A DNA stretch of 41,812 nt from the NCBI GenBank assembly GCA_948444865.1, contig CAOJVE010000003.1, forward strand, positions 1 through 41,812, in the 5' to 3' direction. The notes beneath the pieces are model-generated. The model searched no databases, was not told the origin of the DNA, and was given only the letters and a program-made list of their open reading frames with translations. The first letter of the stretch is position 1. Every line of letters begins with the position of its first letter. Positions 1 through 8,579 of the stretch are shown piece after piece. Position numbers and translations under genes: made by a program. The stretch is from an uncultured Lachnospiraceae bacterium (lineage in GTDB: Bacteria > Bacillota > Clostridia > Lachnospirales > Lachnospiraceae).

Positions 1-783
1 ATATTCCTCTTCCTTAAGCGCCGCCACCCCCGCCGCCTGGGCCAGGGAGGACACGTTCCAGGGCTGCACCGCCGACTCCATCCGCTCTAACAGCTCTTCA
101 TTGGCCGACAGGCCGTAGCCCAGGCGAACGCCCGGTATGGCATAGCGCTTGGTGAACGCTTTCAGTATGAAAAGGGACGGATGGTCCGCCAGATAAGGCT
201 TCATGGTGTACTGGTCACGGTCCTGGATGAAATCATTGAAACACTCATCCAGCGCCAGCAGCGCGCCTGTCTCCTCGCAGACTTTTAACGCCTCCCGCAG
301 AAATTCTGCGGACGCAACCACGCCTGTGGGATTGTTGGGATTGCACAGAAAAACAATCTGCGGCCGCTCCCGGCGAATGGCCTGGATGAAACCGTCGCCC
401 ACGCAAAAACCCTCTTCGTCCTTCAGATACTCGTGAACCGCCTGACAGTCCACATTGGAGAGCGCCTGCTCGTATTCCGCAAACGTGGGGGCGGGTACCA
501 GAGCCTTCTTCGGCTTTAAGGCCAGGCACAGCGCAAAAATCACTTCCGCCGCGCCGTTTCCAATAAACAGCGCCGAAGGGCTGACGTCTTCATACGCGGC
601 CAGCGCGTCCCGCAGATCCTGACAGCGCACATCTGGATAATCCGACATTCTGGACGCGCTTTCTTTCACCGCCTCCACCACGCTTTGCGGCGTTCCCAGC
701 GGATTGCAGTTGGATGAAAAATCGATGCATCCTTTATAGCGGTACACGTCCCCTCCGTGCTGGTGCTTTTTTATCTCTTTCAT
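1..783 (-). CDS. cobD: L-threonine-O-3-phosphate decarboxylase CobD (3' end off the window)
   Basis: A PLP-dependent fold-type I aminotransferase-like enzyme that decarboxylates threonine phosphate to (R)-1-amino-2-propanol phosphate, the linker of the cobalamin nucleotide arm. It acts in the cytosol. The open frame runs from ATG 783 to the window edge (261 codons; the family is about 360). It is missing from the ORF track because it has no stop here. Visible marks are SSNCNPLGTP near the start, NPNNPTG in the PLP-binding region, and the PLP lysine region AFTKRYAIPGVRLGYG. Its ATG overlaps the cbiB stop as ATGA, so the two are probably translationally coupled. A histidinol-phosphate aminotransferase is the main alternative, but the Y-A-I-P-G lysine motif and the cob context favour CobD. 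Confidence 0.9.
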   Translation of the reverse strand, partial: MKEIKKHQHGGDVYRYKGCIDFSSNCNPLGTPQSVVEAVKESASRMSDYPDVRCQDLRDALAAYEDVSPSALFIGNGAAEVIFALCLALKPKKALVPAPTFAEYEQALSNVDCQAVHEYLKDEEGFCVGDGFIQAIRRERPQIVFLCNPNNPTGVVASAEFLREALKVCEETGALLALDECFNDFIQDRDQYTMKPYLADHPSLFILKAFTKRYAIPGVRLGYGLSANEELLERMESAVQPWNVSSLAQAAGVAALKEEEY

Positions 784-1763
784 AGTAAAGCAATTACCCC
801 CATCCTGATTAGTGTAAAAAAGATCGTCCCCAGAAACGCGGCGGCATACATCAGCCGGTTCATCCGCATAATGTCCGCGGGCTCAATCTCCCGGTCCTTA
901 TCGCCAATGGCCGGCTTCTTGTGCAGTTTGCCAAAATACCAGGCGTCCCCGGCCAGCTGCAGATGCATCGCGCCCGCCGCCACCGACTCGGTTTGGGCGG
1001 AGTTGGGGCTGGCGTGGCATTTCCGGTCCCGCCAGTAGATGCGCCAGGCGTTTTTCCCGTCCATCTTCACCAGGAAGCTTCCCAGAATCATCAGCATGGC
1101 CGTCAGCCGCGCCGGGATAAAGTTGGCCGCGTCGTCCAGCCGGGCCGCGCATCTGCCGAAATACAGATAGCGGTCGTTTTTGTAGCCCAGCATGGAGTCC
1201 ATGGTGTTGATGGCCTTGTACATGAACATCCCTGGCACGCCCAGCAGCGCCTGGTAAAACATAGGAGCCGCCACGCCGTCGGACGCGTTCTCCGCAATCG
1301 TCTCCACCGTGGCTTTTACAACGCCTTCCTGAGATAACTGGTCCGTATCCCTTCCCACGATCATGGACACGGCGTAGCGCGCCCCGGGCAAATCCCCTTT
1401 TTCCAGCTCTTTATGGACTTTGCCGCTTTCTTCCTTCAGCGAATGCGCGGCCAGAAGCTGCCAGCACCAGAAGATTTCCAGAATCAGCGCCGCCGCGGGC
1501 CATCTTTTTTCCAGCGCAAAGAGAACCGCAAAGGGTATGACAAATGAGCATGCGCACATGACAAGCGCCAATACGCCGCCAGAGATCACCTCCCGGACGG
1601 GATGTTCTCCTGGATTTTTGCATCCGCCTATTTTGCGCAAAATTTTCTCCAGGCGGGAAATCCCTTTTCCCAGAAAGCAGATGGGATGATACAGCCACCG
1701 GGGGTCCCCCAGCAGCAAATCCAGCAGGAAGCTTGCCGGCAAAACCCAAATATGTAAATTCAT
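780..1763 (-). CDS. cbiB: Adenosylcobinamide-phosphate synthase CbiB
   Basis: An integral membrane enzyme of 327 residues that joins the aminopropanol (phosphate) arm to adenosylcobyric acid. The N-terminus carries the family signature FLLDLLLGDPRWLYHP. The central conserved stretch TVETIAENASDGVAAPMFY and the following GVPGMFMYKAINTMDSM match CbiB/CobD membrane proteins. Hydrophobic segments lie near residues 60-105 and at the C-terminus. Length is normal. It starts shortly after cbiA stops, and its own stop overlaps the cobD start, which makes the arm donor enzyme its direct neighbour. Confidence 0.95.
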   Translation of the reverse strand: MNLHIWVLPASFLLDLLLGDPRWLYHPICFLGKGISRLEKILRKIGGCKNPGEHPVREVISGGVLALVMCACSFVIPFAVLFALEKRWPAAALILEIFWCWQLLAAHSLKEESGKVHKELEKGDLPGARYAVSMIVGRDTDQLSQEGVVKATVETIAENASDGVAAPMFYQALLGVPGMFMYKAINTMDSMLGYKNDRYLYFGRCAARLDDAANFIPARLTAMLMILGSFLVKMDGKNAWRIYWRDRKCHASPNSAQTESVAAGAMHLQLAGDAWYFGKLHKKPAIGDKDREIEPADIMRMNRLMYAAAFLGTIFFTLIRMGVIALL

Positions 1764-1769
1764 AGCCTG

Positions 1770-3164
1770 CTACCGTCTGCCCTTTCTATGTGCGTGTTCC
1801 AGACATTTTTCCAGAAAAGCCCTGGCCACCTTTGGATTGCCGTAATAGTGAAAATGGGGATAGCCCACGAACAGCTGGTTTCTGCTGTGCATGCACTCCC
1901 AGGAACGGCTGCTCTGCGGCTTTTTGGCCAGATAATCCGTGCCGCAGTTGGGCGAATCAAAGTAATGGAACTCATGGGCGGGAATCTCTCCCACTTCCTG
2001 CCCGAAAACGCCTTCCACGCCCTGGGACAGATGGATATAGCCGAAACGGTGGTTCAGCTTGGGCGTTTTATACGCGCCCCCCGGTATCACGCCTGCCATT
2101 TTATGGGCGTTTCCTTCCATGTCCTCCATGGATTCATGCAGATACATGAATCCGCCGCACTCGGCGACGCAGGGCATCCCTTCGGTAATCCGCTGGTAAA
2201 TGCTCTTCTTCATGGATTTATTCTTGGACAGTTCCCGCGCATGAAGCTCCGGGTAGCCGCCGTAGAGCATCAGCCCGTGGGCCTCCCTGGGAACCTCTTT
2301 ATCCTTCAGCGGTGAAAAGTATAGGATTTTCGCGCCCATCTTCTCCAGCAGACGGAAATTGTCTTCGTAGAAAAAGCAAAACGCGTCGTCTCTGGCCACC
2401 GCCACGGTCAGGTCTTCCGAAAGCTTCCAGGCAAAATCTGGACTTTCCTGTTCCAGATTCGTTTCCGGCAAATCCTCCGCTCCTTTGGCCAGCTCCAAAA
2501 GCCCGTCCAAATCCAGCGTTTTCTCCAGAATGTTGGCCAGACGCTTTAACCGCTCCTGAAAATCGGGGATTTCCTCCGGCTTCACAAGCCCCAGATGGCG
2601 GCTGTCGATCACGCAGTCGGAGACCTTCGGCACGTAGCCTAAAACCTTTACGTCCAGGTCTTTTTCCAGCATGTTTTTCACCCGCTCATAGAGCATGGGG
2701 GAAAGCCGGTTTAGGATCACGCCCTGGATTAAGTTGTCTTTCTTATACTCCAAAAAGCCTTTCACATAGGCCGCAATGGAGACGCTCATCCCCCGGCAGT
2801 CCAAAACCAGCACGGCCGGCGTGCGGGTCATGCAGGACAGTTCATAGGCGCTGGCCTGGGTGGTCACGCCGCCCACGCCGTCGTAGAGTCCCATCACGCC
2901 TTCCATGACGGCGATGTCTGCGTCTTTGGCGTTTTCCTCCAGAAGATGGCGGGTCACCGTCTCGCCGGTGAAAAAGGTGTCCAGATTCCGGGACTTGGTC
3001 CCCAGCACCCGGCTGTGGAACATGGGGTCAATGTAATCCGGCCCGCACTTGAAGGAAGCCACTTTCAGTCCCCGGTTCAAAAGCGCCTGAAGGATCCCGC
3101 AGGTAATCAGCGTTTTTCCGCTTCCGCTGGAGCCGGCCCCAATTAATATACGGGGAATTTTCAT
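1770..3164 (-). CDS. cbiA: Cobyrinate a,c-diamide synthase CbiA
   Basis: An ATP- and glutamine-dependent enzyme of 464 residues that amidates the a and c side chains of cobyrinic acid. The N-terminal P-loop is GAGSSGSGKT (residues 9-18), followed by EGVMGLYDG. The C-terminal glutaminase domain has its nucleophile cysteine (about residue 336) in MPCVAECGGFMYLHE and a later EFHYFDS histidine motif. The ORF track starts seven codons early. I chose ATG 3164 because AGGAGG lies nine bases upstream of it and because it overlaps the stop of the upstream fusion gene as ATGA. Without a hydrogenobyrinate route visible, the anaerobic-pathway name CbiA is preferred over CobB. Confidence 0.95.
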   Translation of the reverse strand: MKIPRILIGAGSSGSGKTLITCGILQALLNRGLKVASFKCGPDYIDPMFHSRVLGTKSRNLDTFFTGETVTRHLLEENAKDADIAVMEGVMGLYDGVGGVTTQASAYELSCMTRTPAVLVLDCRGMSVSIAAYVKGFLEYKKDNLIQGVILNRLSPMLYERVKNMLEKDLDVKVLGYVPKVSDCVIDSRHLGLVKPEEIPDFQERLKRLANILEKTLDLDGLLELAKGAEDLPETNLEQESPDFAWKLSEDLTVAVARDDAFCFFYEDNFRLLEKMGAKILYFSPLKDKEVPREAHGLMLYGGYPELHARELSKNKSMKKSIYQRITEGMPCVAECGGFMYLHESMEDMEGNAHKMAGVIPGGAYKTPKLNHRFGYIHLSQGVEGVFGQEVGEIPAHEFHYFDSPNCGTDYLAKKPQSSRSWECMHSRNQLFVGYPHFHYYGNPKVARAFLEKCLEHAHRKGRR

Positions 3165-5167
3165 TCTGTTTTTCCTCCTGTACAAGAAATAATGTATATG
3201 GGATTTTCACCCATCATCATATGGTATCTGCCCAGCTTTTTGGATCTGGACGCCATGATCTGCACGACCTCCACGTCGGTCAGAGGCATCGTCCGCGCCG
3301 CGTCCATGGCTTCCTGCAGGGTTTCCAACGTGATGCAGTTAATCACCAGCCGGACGGCGGGGTTTTTCTTCAGAATCAGCTCCAGAATCTCTTTTAGATT
3401 ACCGGAAGAGCCGCCGATGAAGCAGTGGGTGGGCGCCTCCAATTCTTCTAACGCCTCCGGGGCCAGGCCCTCGATGATATGCAGATTGTCCCTCCCGAAT
3501 TTACGGGCGTTTTTGTGGATAAGACGCACCGCTTCTGGATTCCGCTCCACGGCGTACACCTTCCCGTCGAAGGCCCGCATGGCCATTTCCACCGAGAGGG
3601 AGCCGGTGCCGGCGCCCACGTCGTAGCAGACGGAATCCTTGGTCAGCTCCAGCTTGGCTAAGGATACCGTGCGCACTTCCTCCTTGGTCATGGGCACGTT
3701 TTTCTCATCGGCATTGTTCCGAATAAACGCCTCGTCCCGGATGCGGCCCGTATAGACGGCCGGATGGGGATTCTCGGCGTAAAACACGCTTAAGGGGTTG
3801 CCCTCATATCCGGTCAGCTCGCTGGCTTTGCCTGAGAATATCTTCTCCTGGGGGTAGGACAGCCGCTCGCCCACGAACAGGGTCACGTCTTCCATACCAT
3901 AGTCGCACAGTTTCTGCGCCAGATCGGCGACGCCCTGCGCCTTTCCAAGTATGCCGAAAGTCCCGGCGCAGGCGCCAATCCGATGCACCAGATTGCAGGC
4001 CCTCCCGTGGGCGCTGGCCAGCTCGGCCTTATCCCAGGCCTTTCCGATTTTCGCCATGAAATAGTTCAGAGAAGAGATGCCCGGCAGCGCCTCAATGACC
4101 GCTTCTTTGGGCAGTCCGTTTGAAAGCTTGTCCATCAGCGCCCTGCTGCCGCTGTAAAAGCCCACGTCGCCGGACAGGGCCACGGCGATTTTCTCGTATT
4201 CTGGATGCTCCAGCAGGTATTCTAAAATCCGGTCGGCCCGGTATTCCCGCAGCACATGCTGGCCCGGACTGGCCACGGCATCCGCCATGCGGTCGGCCCC
4301 AATCAGCAGCTCCGCCTCCTGGCAGGCCTTCTGTCCGGCCAGGGTCAGCGTCCCCGCGTCGCCCATGCCGATGCCCACCAGGGAAACCTGCGGGCGGTAG
4401 GGAATCCCACAGATGGCCTGCAGCTTTCGCTTGCACTGAAAGAATGTATCGCCCTCTTCACGAACCGGACGGCCGATAATTACCAGCTGCGCGCCTTCCC
4501 GGCGGGCCGCCTCGCATTTTTCCTGAAAGCCGCCCGCCTGGCCCGTTTCTTTGGTCACCAGGTATTTGCAGTCCCACTGACGCAGCATGGCCGCGTTCAT
4601 CTCCATAGAAAAAGGCCCCTGCATGCAAATCAGATGGCTCCCGGTAAAGCCAAGCTCCGCGCAGGACTGCGCCACCGACGGCAGGGACAGCACACGGGCG
4701 TACACACGGTTTTCATAATCCGGCAGCTTCGTATAGGCCGCCAGCTCCTTGCTCCCGGTGGACGCCAGGATATTCCCTTTTGTGCCCTTTAAAAACTCCA
4801 CCGCCGCCTCTATGTCGTCCACATAATGCGCCTTCTTGGCGCTCTCGTTTGCAGACTCTCCCTCTCGGATGACCCGCAGATAGGGGATGTTCTGGCTCTC
4901 ACAGGCCTGGCGGATGTTGACGCTGGCCTGGGCCGCATACGGATGGGTGGCGTCCACGACATGGGTGAAGCCCTGCTCTTTCACAAAAGCGGCAATCTCC
5001 GCCTCGTCCATTCTGTGGCCGGAGCAGGTGAAGCCTTCCCGTTCTTTTAAATTTTTCAGACCGTAGTCCGTGGCCGTGCAGATGTGCGCCTTCGCCTGAT
5101 TCTCATACAAATACTCCGCAAGGGCATAACCTTCTGCCGTGCCTGCGAACACAAGTATTTTACACAT
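3161..5167 (-). CDS. Three-enzyme fusion: cobalt-precorrin-6A reductase + C5 methyltransferase CbiE + C15 methyltransferase/decarboxylase CbiT
   Basis: One 668-residue protein carries three successive corrin steps. Residues 1-255 are a CobK/CbiJ reductase (KILVFAGTAEGYALA; VDATHPYAAQASVNI; CMQGPFSMEMN). Residues 260-470 are a tetrapyrrole methylase of the CbiE type (SLVGIGMGDAGTLTLAG; ALSGDVGFYSG; ALPGISSLNYF). Residues 475-668 are CbiT with the SAM-binding motif YDVGAGTGSLSVEMA. CbiE-CbiT fusions (CobL-like) are common; the added N-terminal reductase makes a triple. The start overlaps the cbiH stop by eight bases, and the stop overlaps the cbiA start. No frameshift is seen between domains, so this is a true fusion. 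Confidence 0.93.
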   Translation of the reverse strand: MCKILVFAGTAEGYALAEYLYENQAKAHICTATDYGLKNLKEREGFTCSGHRMDEAEIAAFVKEQGFTHVVDATHPYAAQASVNIRQACESQNIPYLRVIREGESANESAKKAHYVDDIEAAVEFLKGTKGNILASTGSKELAAYTKLPDYENRVYARVLSLPSVAQSCAELGFTGSHLICMQGPFSMEMNAAMLRQWDCKYLVTKETGQAGGFQEKCEAARREGAQLVIIGRPVREEGDTFFQCKRKLQAICGIPYRPQVSLVGIGMGDAGTLTLAGQKACQEAELLIGADRMADAVASPGQHVLREYRADRILEYLLEHPEYEKIAVALSGDVGFYSGSRALMDKLSNGLPKEAVIEALPGISSLNYFMAKIGKAWDKAELASAHGRACNLVHRIGACAGTFGILGKAQGVADLAQKLCDYGMEDVTLFVGERLSYPQEKIFSGKASELTGYEGNPLSVFYAENPHPAVYTGRIRDEAFIRNNADEKNVPMTKEEVRTVSLAKLELTKDSVCYDVGAGTGSLSVEMAMRAFDGKVYAVERNPEAVRLIHKNARKFGRDNLHIIEGLAPEALEELEAPTHCFIGGSSGNLKEILELILKKNPAVRLVINCITLETLQEAMDAARTMPLTDVEVVQIMASRSKKLGRYHMMMGENPIYIISCTGGKTE

Positions 5168-5891
5168 CTTTATATCCTCGGGGCGTAACCATCCGGCCGT
5201 CTATATTCCTAGTCTGTGAATTTCCGATGAATACTGTGGTGAACATATCCACGGCCGTGTCCCGCAGCTCTTTTAAGGTCATGACCTGGCTGGCCTGGCC
5301 TTCCCGGCCGATGTTCACAACGGTGGCGCACACCGTGTCCTCCGCTTTATGGCGCATCATCAGATCGCAGGCTTTCTGCAGGTAATCTTTCCGTTTCCGG
5401 CTGGAAGGATTGTACAGGCAGATCACGAAGTCCGCCTCTGACGCGTGCAAAAGCCGCGCCTCGATTTTCTCCCAGGGAGTCAGAAGGTCGCTCAAGCTGA
5501 TCAGGCAGAAATCATGAATCAGCGGCGCGCCCAGCACAGCGGCGCCTGCGGTGGCGGCTGTAACCCCCGGCAGAACCTCCACCGGAATGTCCGAATAATC
5601 TTTTCCCACTTCATACATCAGGCCGGCCATGCCGTAAACCCCGGCGTCCCCGCTGCAGATCATGGAAACGGTTTTACCCTTTGCGGCCTCGTCAAAGGCC
5701 ATCCGGCAGCGCTGGGTTTCCTTCGTCATGGGAGTCGTGAGAAACTCCTTGCCCGCAAAATGCTCTTTTACCAAATCCACATAAACCGTGTATCCTATGA
5801 TTACGTCACTGTTTTTCAGAGCTTCCGCCGCCTGAATCGTCATCTGCTCATAAGCTCCCGGACCAATGCCCACCACATATATTTTACTCAT
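5160..5891 (-). CDS. cbiH: Cobalt-precorrin-3B C17-methyltransferase CbiH
   Basis: A SAM-dependent tetrapyrrole methylase of 243 residues that methylates C17 and drives ring contraction. It opens with IYVVGIGPGAYEQMT and shows the loops CSGDAGVYGMAGLMYE and EVLPGVTAATAGAAVLGAPL, then HDFCLISLSDLLTPWE and CLYNPSSRKRKDYL, all typical of CobJ/CbiH. AGAGAGGA precedes the ATG by about ten bases. It is separated from cbiG by about 158 bases holding a structured repeat, the only large gap in the operon. Length is normal for stand-alone CbiH. Confidence 0.94.
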   Translation of the reverse strand: MSKIYVVGIGPGAYEQMTIQAAEALKNSDVIIGYTVYVDLVKEHFAGKEFLTTPMTKETQRCRMAFDEAAKGKTVSMICSGDAGVYGMAGLMYEVGKDYSDIPVEVLPGVTAATAGAAVLGAPLIHDFCLISLSDLLTPWEKIEARLLHASEADFVICLYNPSSRKRKDYLQKACDLMMRHKAEDTVCATVVNIGREGQASQVMTLKELRDTAVDMFTTVFIGNSQTRNIDGRMVTPRGYKDV

Positions 5892-5927
5892 CTTAGGAAA
5901 TCCTCTCTATCTTACTTAAGTATTTTA

Positions 5928-6052
5928 GGTCATTGCGAAACTGACCTTTCGCATTCCCGCGCTTGTTCAAAATAGATAAAACGGAGCCAAAAAACCGTTT
6001 CTGCAAACGCAGGCGAACGAAAGGGGCGCTTCGCAGTTATCTGTATTTTTCA
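5928..6052. repeat. Structured intergenic repeat, copy A (between cbiG and cbiH)
   Basis: The sequence here is related, in opposite orientation, to 27661-27759. The shared core is TTCAAAATAGAYAAARCGGAGC (20 of 22 identical), preceded in both by ATTGCGAAA and TCGCAT. Copy A has a first hairpin TGCGAAA/TTTCGCA. It then has a larger fold in which AAAATA+GATAA (5969-5979) pairs with TTATC..TATTTT (6037-6049), and CGGAGC (5982-5987) pairs with GCTTCG (6028-6033). Copy B keeps the same pairings with different bases. The element ends on the cbiG stop codon. Function is unknown: an RNA processing or attenuation site, or a palindromic mobile repeat. Confidence 0.6.
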
Positions 6053-7090
6053 GAATACCGGGGTCCACGCTTTCATGGCCAGGGCAACCGTCACCCCATC
6101 CCGGACTGTCTTTCTCAAAATCAACTTTCCATTGCCGCTGGCCAGTACGGCGCTTCGCTCGCACACATTGTCCACCCCGGCAACGGATTTCACAAAGGGG
6201 GAAGGGGTATACGTACCCGCAAGAGCCTGCAATTCCCCCGCTGAAAATGTTTCGTACGGCAGGTTCCACTTTTTGCAGCTTTCCACAATACCCGCCTCGT
6301 CCTTTTTTAAATCAATGCTGGCCGCCCGTTCAAAAGCGTCCGCAGATATCTGCAGGGAATCGGCCGCGCTTTTCACCGCCGCTTCCACCGCCGCGCCGGG
6401 CGTGCCCTTTCGGCAACCGATTCCCACGGCAATCACTTTGGGAATCAGATACAAAGTGTTGGGAAATGGCTGTTTTTTGCAGCTAACCGTCACCGCGATT
6501 CCAAGCTTTGGCCCACCGTCGGCAGTCAGCCCTTTCGGCAGCTGTCCTTCCCAGGAAAAATCGCTGGAAAATCCCACCGGCTCTCCGGCCAGTAGCTGCG
6601 CGGACACCTCTTTGGCCAGCTTCATATCCGCGATATGGCATCCGTTTTTCTTGGCAAACACATCCACGGCAAACAGGCCGTTTAAGTCCGTGGCCGTGGT
6701 GATCACCGGCTGGGCGCCAATGATTTCCGCCGCCGTCTGCGCCAGATCATTTCCGCCGCCTATATGGCCGGACAGAAGGGAGATGGAAAACCGGCCCCGC
6801 TCGTCCACCACTGTCACCGCCGGGTCTGTGGTCTTATGGCGAATGTAAGGCGCGATGCTGCGCACGGCGATGCCGCAGGCGCCTACATAGATCAGAGCGT
6901 CCATCCGGGAGAAACTCTTCCCAGTCCATTCTCCCACCGATTCCTTCACCTGAATCTTTTGCCCTTCGTCTCCCATATAACGGCTCTTTGCATAGACTTC
7001 CACCTGCCATCCCTGCCGCTCTAGGCCCTCTTTAAGCCTCTCCCCCAGCGCAAAGCCCCGGCGGCTGAAGCTGATAATACCTGCCTTCAT
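6050..7090 (-). CDS. cbiG: Cobalt-precorrin-5A hydrolase CbiG
   Basis: An enzyme of 346 residues that opens the delta-lactone of cobalt-precorrin-5A and releases acetaldehyde, specific to the anaerobic route. The N-terminal and middle domains show DALIYVGACGIAVRSIAPY, DPAVTVVDERGRFSISLLSGH and GGGNDLAQTAAEIIGAQPVITTATD. The C-terminal domain has AVGIGCRKGTPGAAVEAAV. All three CbiG subdomains are present and length is normal. It lies fifteen bases after cbiF with a weak GAGGTG site. Together with cbiD and cbiH it marks the pathway as oxygen-independent. Confidence 0.95.
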   Translation of the reverse strand: MKAGIISFSRRGFALGERLKEGLERQGWQVEVYAKSRYMGDEGQKIQVKESVGEWTGKSFSRMDALIYVGACGIAVRSIAPYIRHKTTDPAVTVVDERGRFSISLLSGHIGGGNDLAQTAAEIIGAQPVITTATDLNGLFAVDVFAKKNGCHIADMKLAKEVSAQLLAGEPVGFSSDFSWEGQLPKGLTADGGPKLGIAVTVSCKKQPFPNTLYLIPKVIAVGIGCRKGTPGAAVEAAVKSAADSLQISADAFERAASIDLKKDEAGIVESCKKWNLPYETFSAGELQALAGTYTPSPFVKSVAGVDNVCERSAVLASGNGKLILRKTVRDGVTVALAMKAWTPVF

Positions 7091-7105
7091 CTTCGCACCT
7101 CGCTG

Positions 7106-7870
7106 CTACTGGGGTTTCGTGCCGGTCCGGAATTCAGTTGTAAATTCTGGATGATAAAGCTTCGACCTTTCATAAGAACAGGCAGATACCGCGTCGCCGA
7201 TGATCATCAGCGCGGTCTTGGTTATGTTATGCTCTTTCGCCGTCTGCGCCAGCGTTCCCACGGTGCACACGTATGTCTCCTGGTCATCCCAGGTGGCTTT
7301 GTAAACGATTGCCGCCGGCGTGTCCTTGGTATATCCGCCGGTCACCAGACGGTCGCTTAACTCCTCCAGCATGGATGTACTTAAGAACACCACCATGGTA
7401 GCCTGGTGCGCCGCAAAGGATTCGATGCTCTCCTTATCTGGAACCGGCGTTCTTCCCGCCATACGGGTGATAATCACGCTCTGGGAAATGTCCGGCAGGG
7501 TGTATTCCAGATCCAGCGCCGAGGCCGCGCCGCAGAATGAGCTGACGCCCGGACAGGAGTCGTATTTGATTCCGTCTTCGTCCAGCGCATCCATCTGCTC
7601 ACGAATTGCGCCGTAAATGCATGGGTCCCCTGTGTGCAGGCGCACGGTCATTTTCCCGTCTTTCTCCGCCTGGCGCATCACGTCCAGCACCTCTTCCAGC
7701 GTCATCTTCGCGCTGTCGTAAATGCTGCATCCTTCTTTCGCATAGTCCAGAAGCTGCGGATTTACCAGAGATCCCGCGTAAATAATCACGTCCGCCTGCT
7801 CCAAAAATTTCTTTCCCCGCAGGGTAATCAAATCCGGCGCTCCCGGCCCTGCTCCCACAAAATGTACCAT
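7106..7870 (-). CDS. cbiF: Cobalt-precorrin-4 C11-methyltransferase CbiF
   Basis: A SAM-dependent tetrapyrrole methylase of 254 residues acting at C11. It opens with VHFVGAGPGAPDLITLRG and has the diagnostic ADVIIYAGSLVNPQLL, plus RLHTGDPCIYGAIREQMDAL and CPGVSSFCGAASALDLEYTLP. QSVIITRMAGRTPVP is also typical of CobM/CbiF. AAGGA lies about ten bases upstream of the ATG. It follows cbiL closely and is in normal order for a cbi operon. Confidence 0.95.
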   Translation of the reverse strand: MVHFVGAGPGAPDLITLRGKKFLEQADVIIYAGSLVNPQLLDYAKEGCSIYDSAKMTLEEVLDVMRQAEKDGKMTVRLHTGDPCIYGAIREQMDALDEDGIKYDSCPGVSSFCGAASALDLEYTLPDISQSVIITRMAGRTPVPDKESIESFAAHQATMVVFLSTSMLEELSDRLVTGGYTKDTPAAIVYKATWDDQETYVCTVGTLAQTAKEHNITKTALMIIGDAVSACSYERSKLYHPEFTTEFRTGTKPQ

Positions 7871-7877
7871 AATATTC

Positions 7878-8567
7878 TTATCCTTCCTGTTCTTTTACAA
7901 TAATCAATGAATAGTAGCCTGCCTGATCCGGCATTTCAGCCAGGGACTCATAAACCTTTTCGTCTTCCATTCCGCAGTTCTCAATCATCTTGCAGATGGC
8001 GCCGCGGGCTTCTAATTTCTCCCGCACCTTGCCCATGGTCTTCCCAGCCTTCATCAGCACCTTCACGCCGGGCAGATCCAGCGCTTCCTCGACGCCGTAA
8101 GACGCCGGAATCACATGCAGGGGTTCCGCTTTTTCCACCAGACCTGTGTTCAGACGGGCGGAAACGGCGCAGAACGAGGGAATGCCGCTGACAATCTCCA
8201 GAGGGTACCCCATAGCCTGTATGCGTTTATGTATATAAATATACGTGGAATAGACGGTGGGGTCGCCCAGTGTCAAAAAGGCCACCTGCTTGCCCTCCTT
8301 CAGATATTCCGCAATCATGGCCGCCCCTTTTTCGTGGCTTTCTTCCAGCTTTTTCTTATCCTTGGTCATGGGCATGGGAACCGCCACCAGCTCCTTTTCG
8401 TCCAGCTGCGGGTAGGCGCCTTTTACGATTTTATAAGCCACGCTCTCCCGGGGTTCCTCCCCCGGAACGGCTATAATCGCGCTTTCTTTCACAATGCGCA
8501 GGGCTTTTAAAGTTAGTAATTCTGGATCGCCCGGCCCCACGCCAATTCCATAAAGTTTACCTTCCAT
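7878..8567 (-). CDS. cbiL: Cobalt-precorrin-2 C20-methyltransferase CbiL
   Basis: A SAM-dependent methylase of 229 residues acting at C20 of cobalt-precorrin-2, the entry step of the ring-modification series. Motifs are GIGVGPGDPELLTLKALRIV, AFLTLGDPTVYSTYIYIHKR and EIVSGIPSFCAVSARLN. A clear AGGAG is placed eight bases before ATG 8567. It follows the cbiD stop by twelve bases. Length and motif order are ordinary for CobI/CbiL. Confidence 0.95.
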   Translation of the reverse strand: MEGKLYGIGVGPGDPELLTLKALRIVKESAIIAVPGEEPRESVAYKIVKGAYPQLDEKELVAVPMPMTKDKKKLEESHEKGAAMIAEYLKEGKQVAFLTLGDPTVYSTYIYIHKRIQAMGYPLEIVSGIPSFCAVSARLNTGLVEKAEPLHVIPASYGVEEALDLPGVKVLMKAGKTMGKVREKLEARGAICKMIENCGMEDEKVYESLAEMPDQAGYYSLIIVKEQEG

Positions 8568-8579
8568 GTGTGTTTCTCC

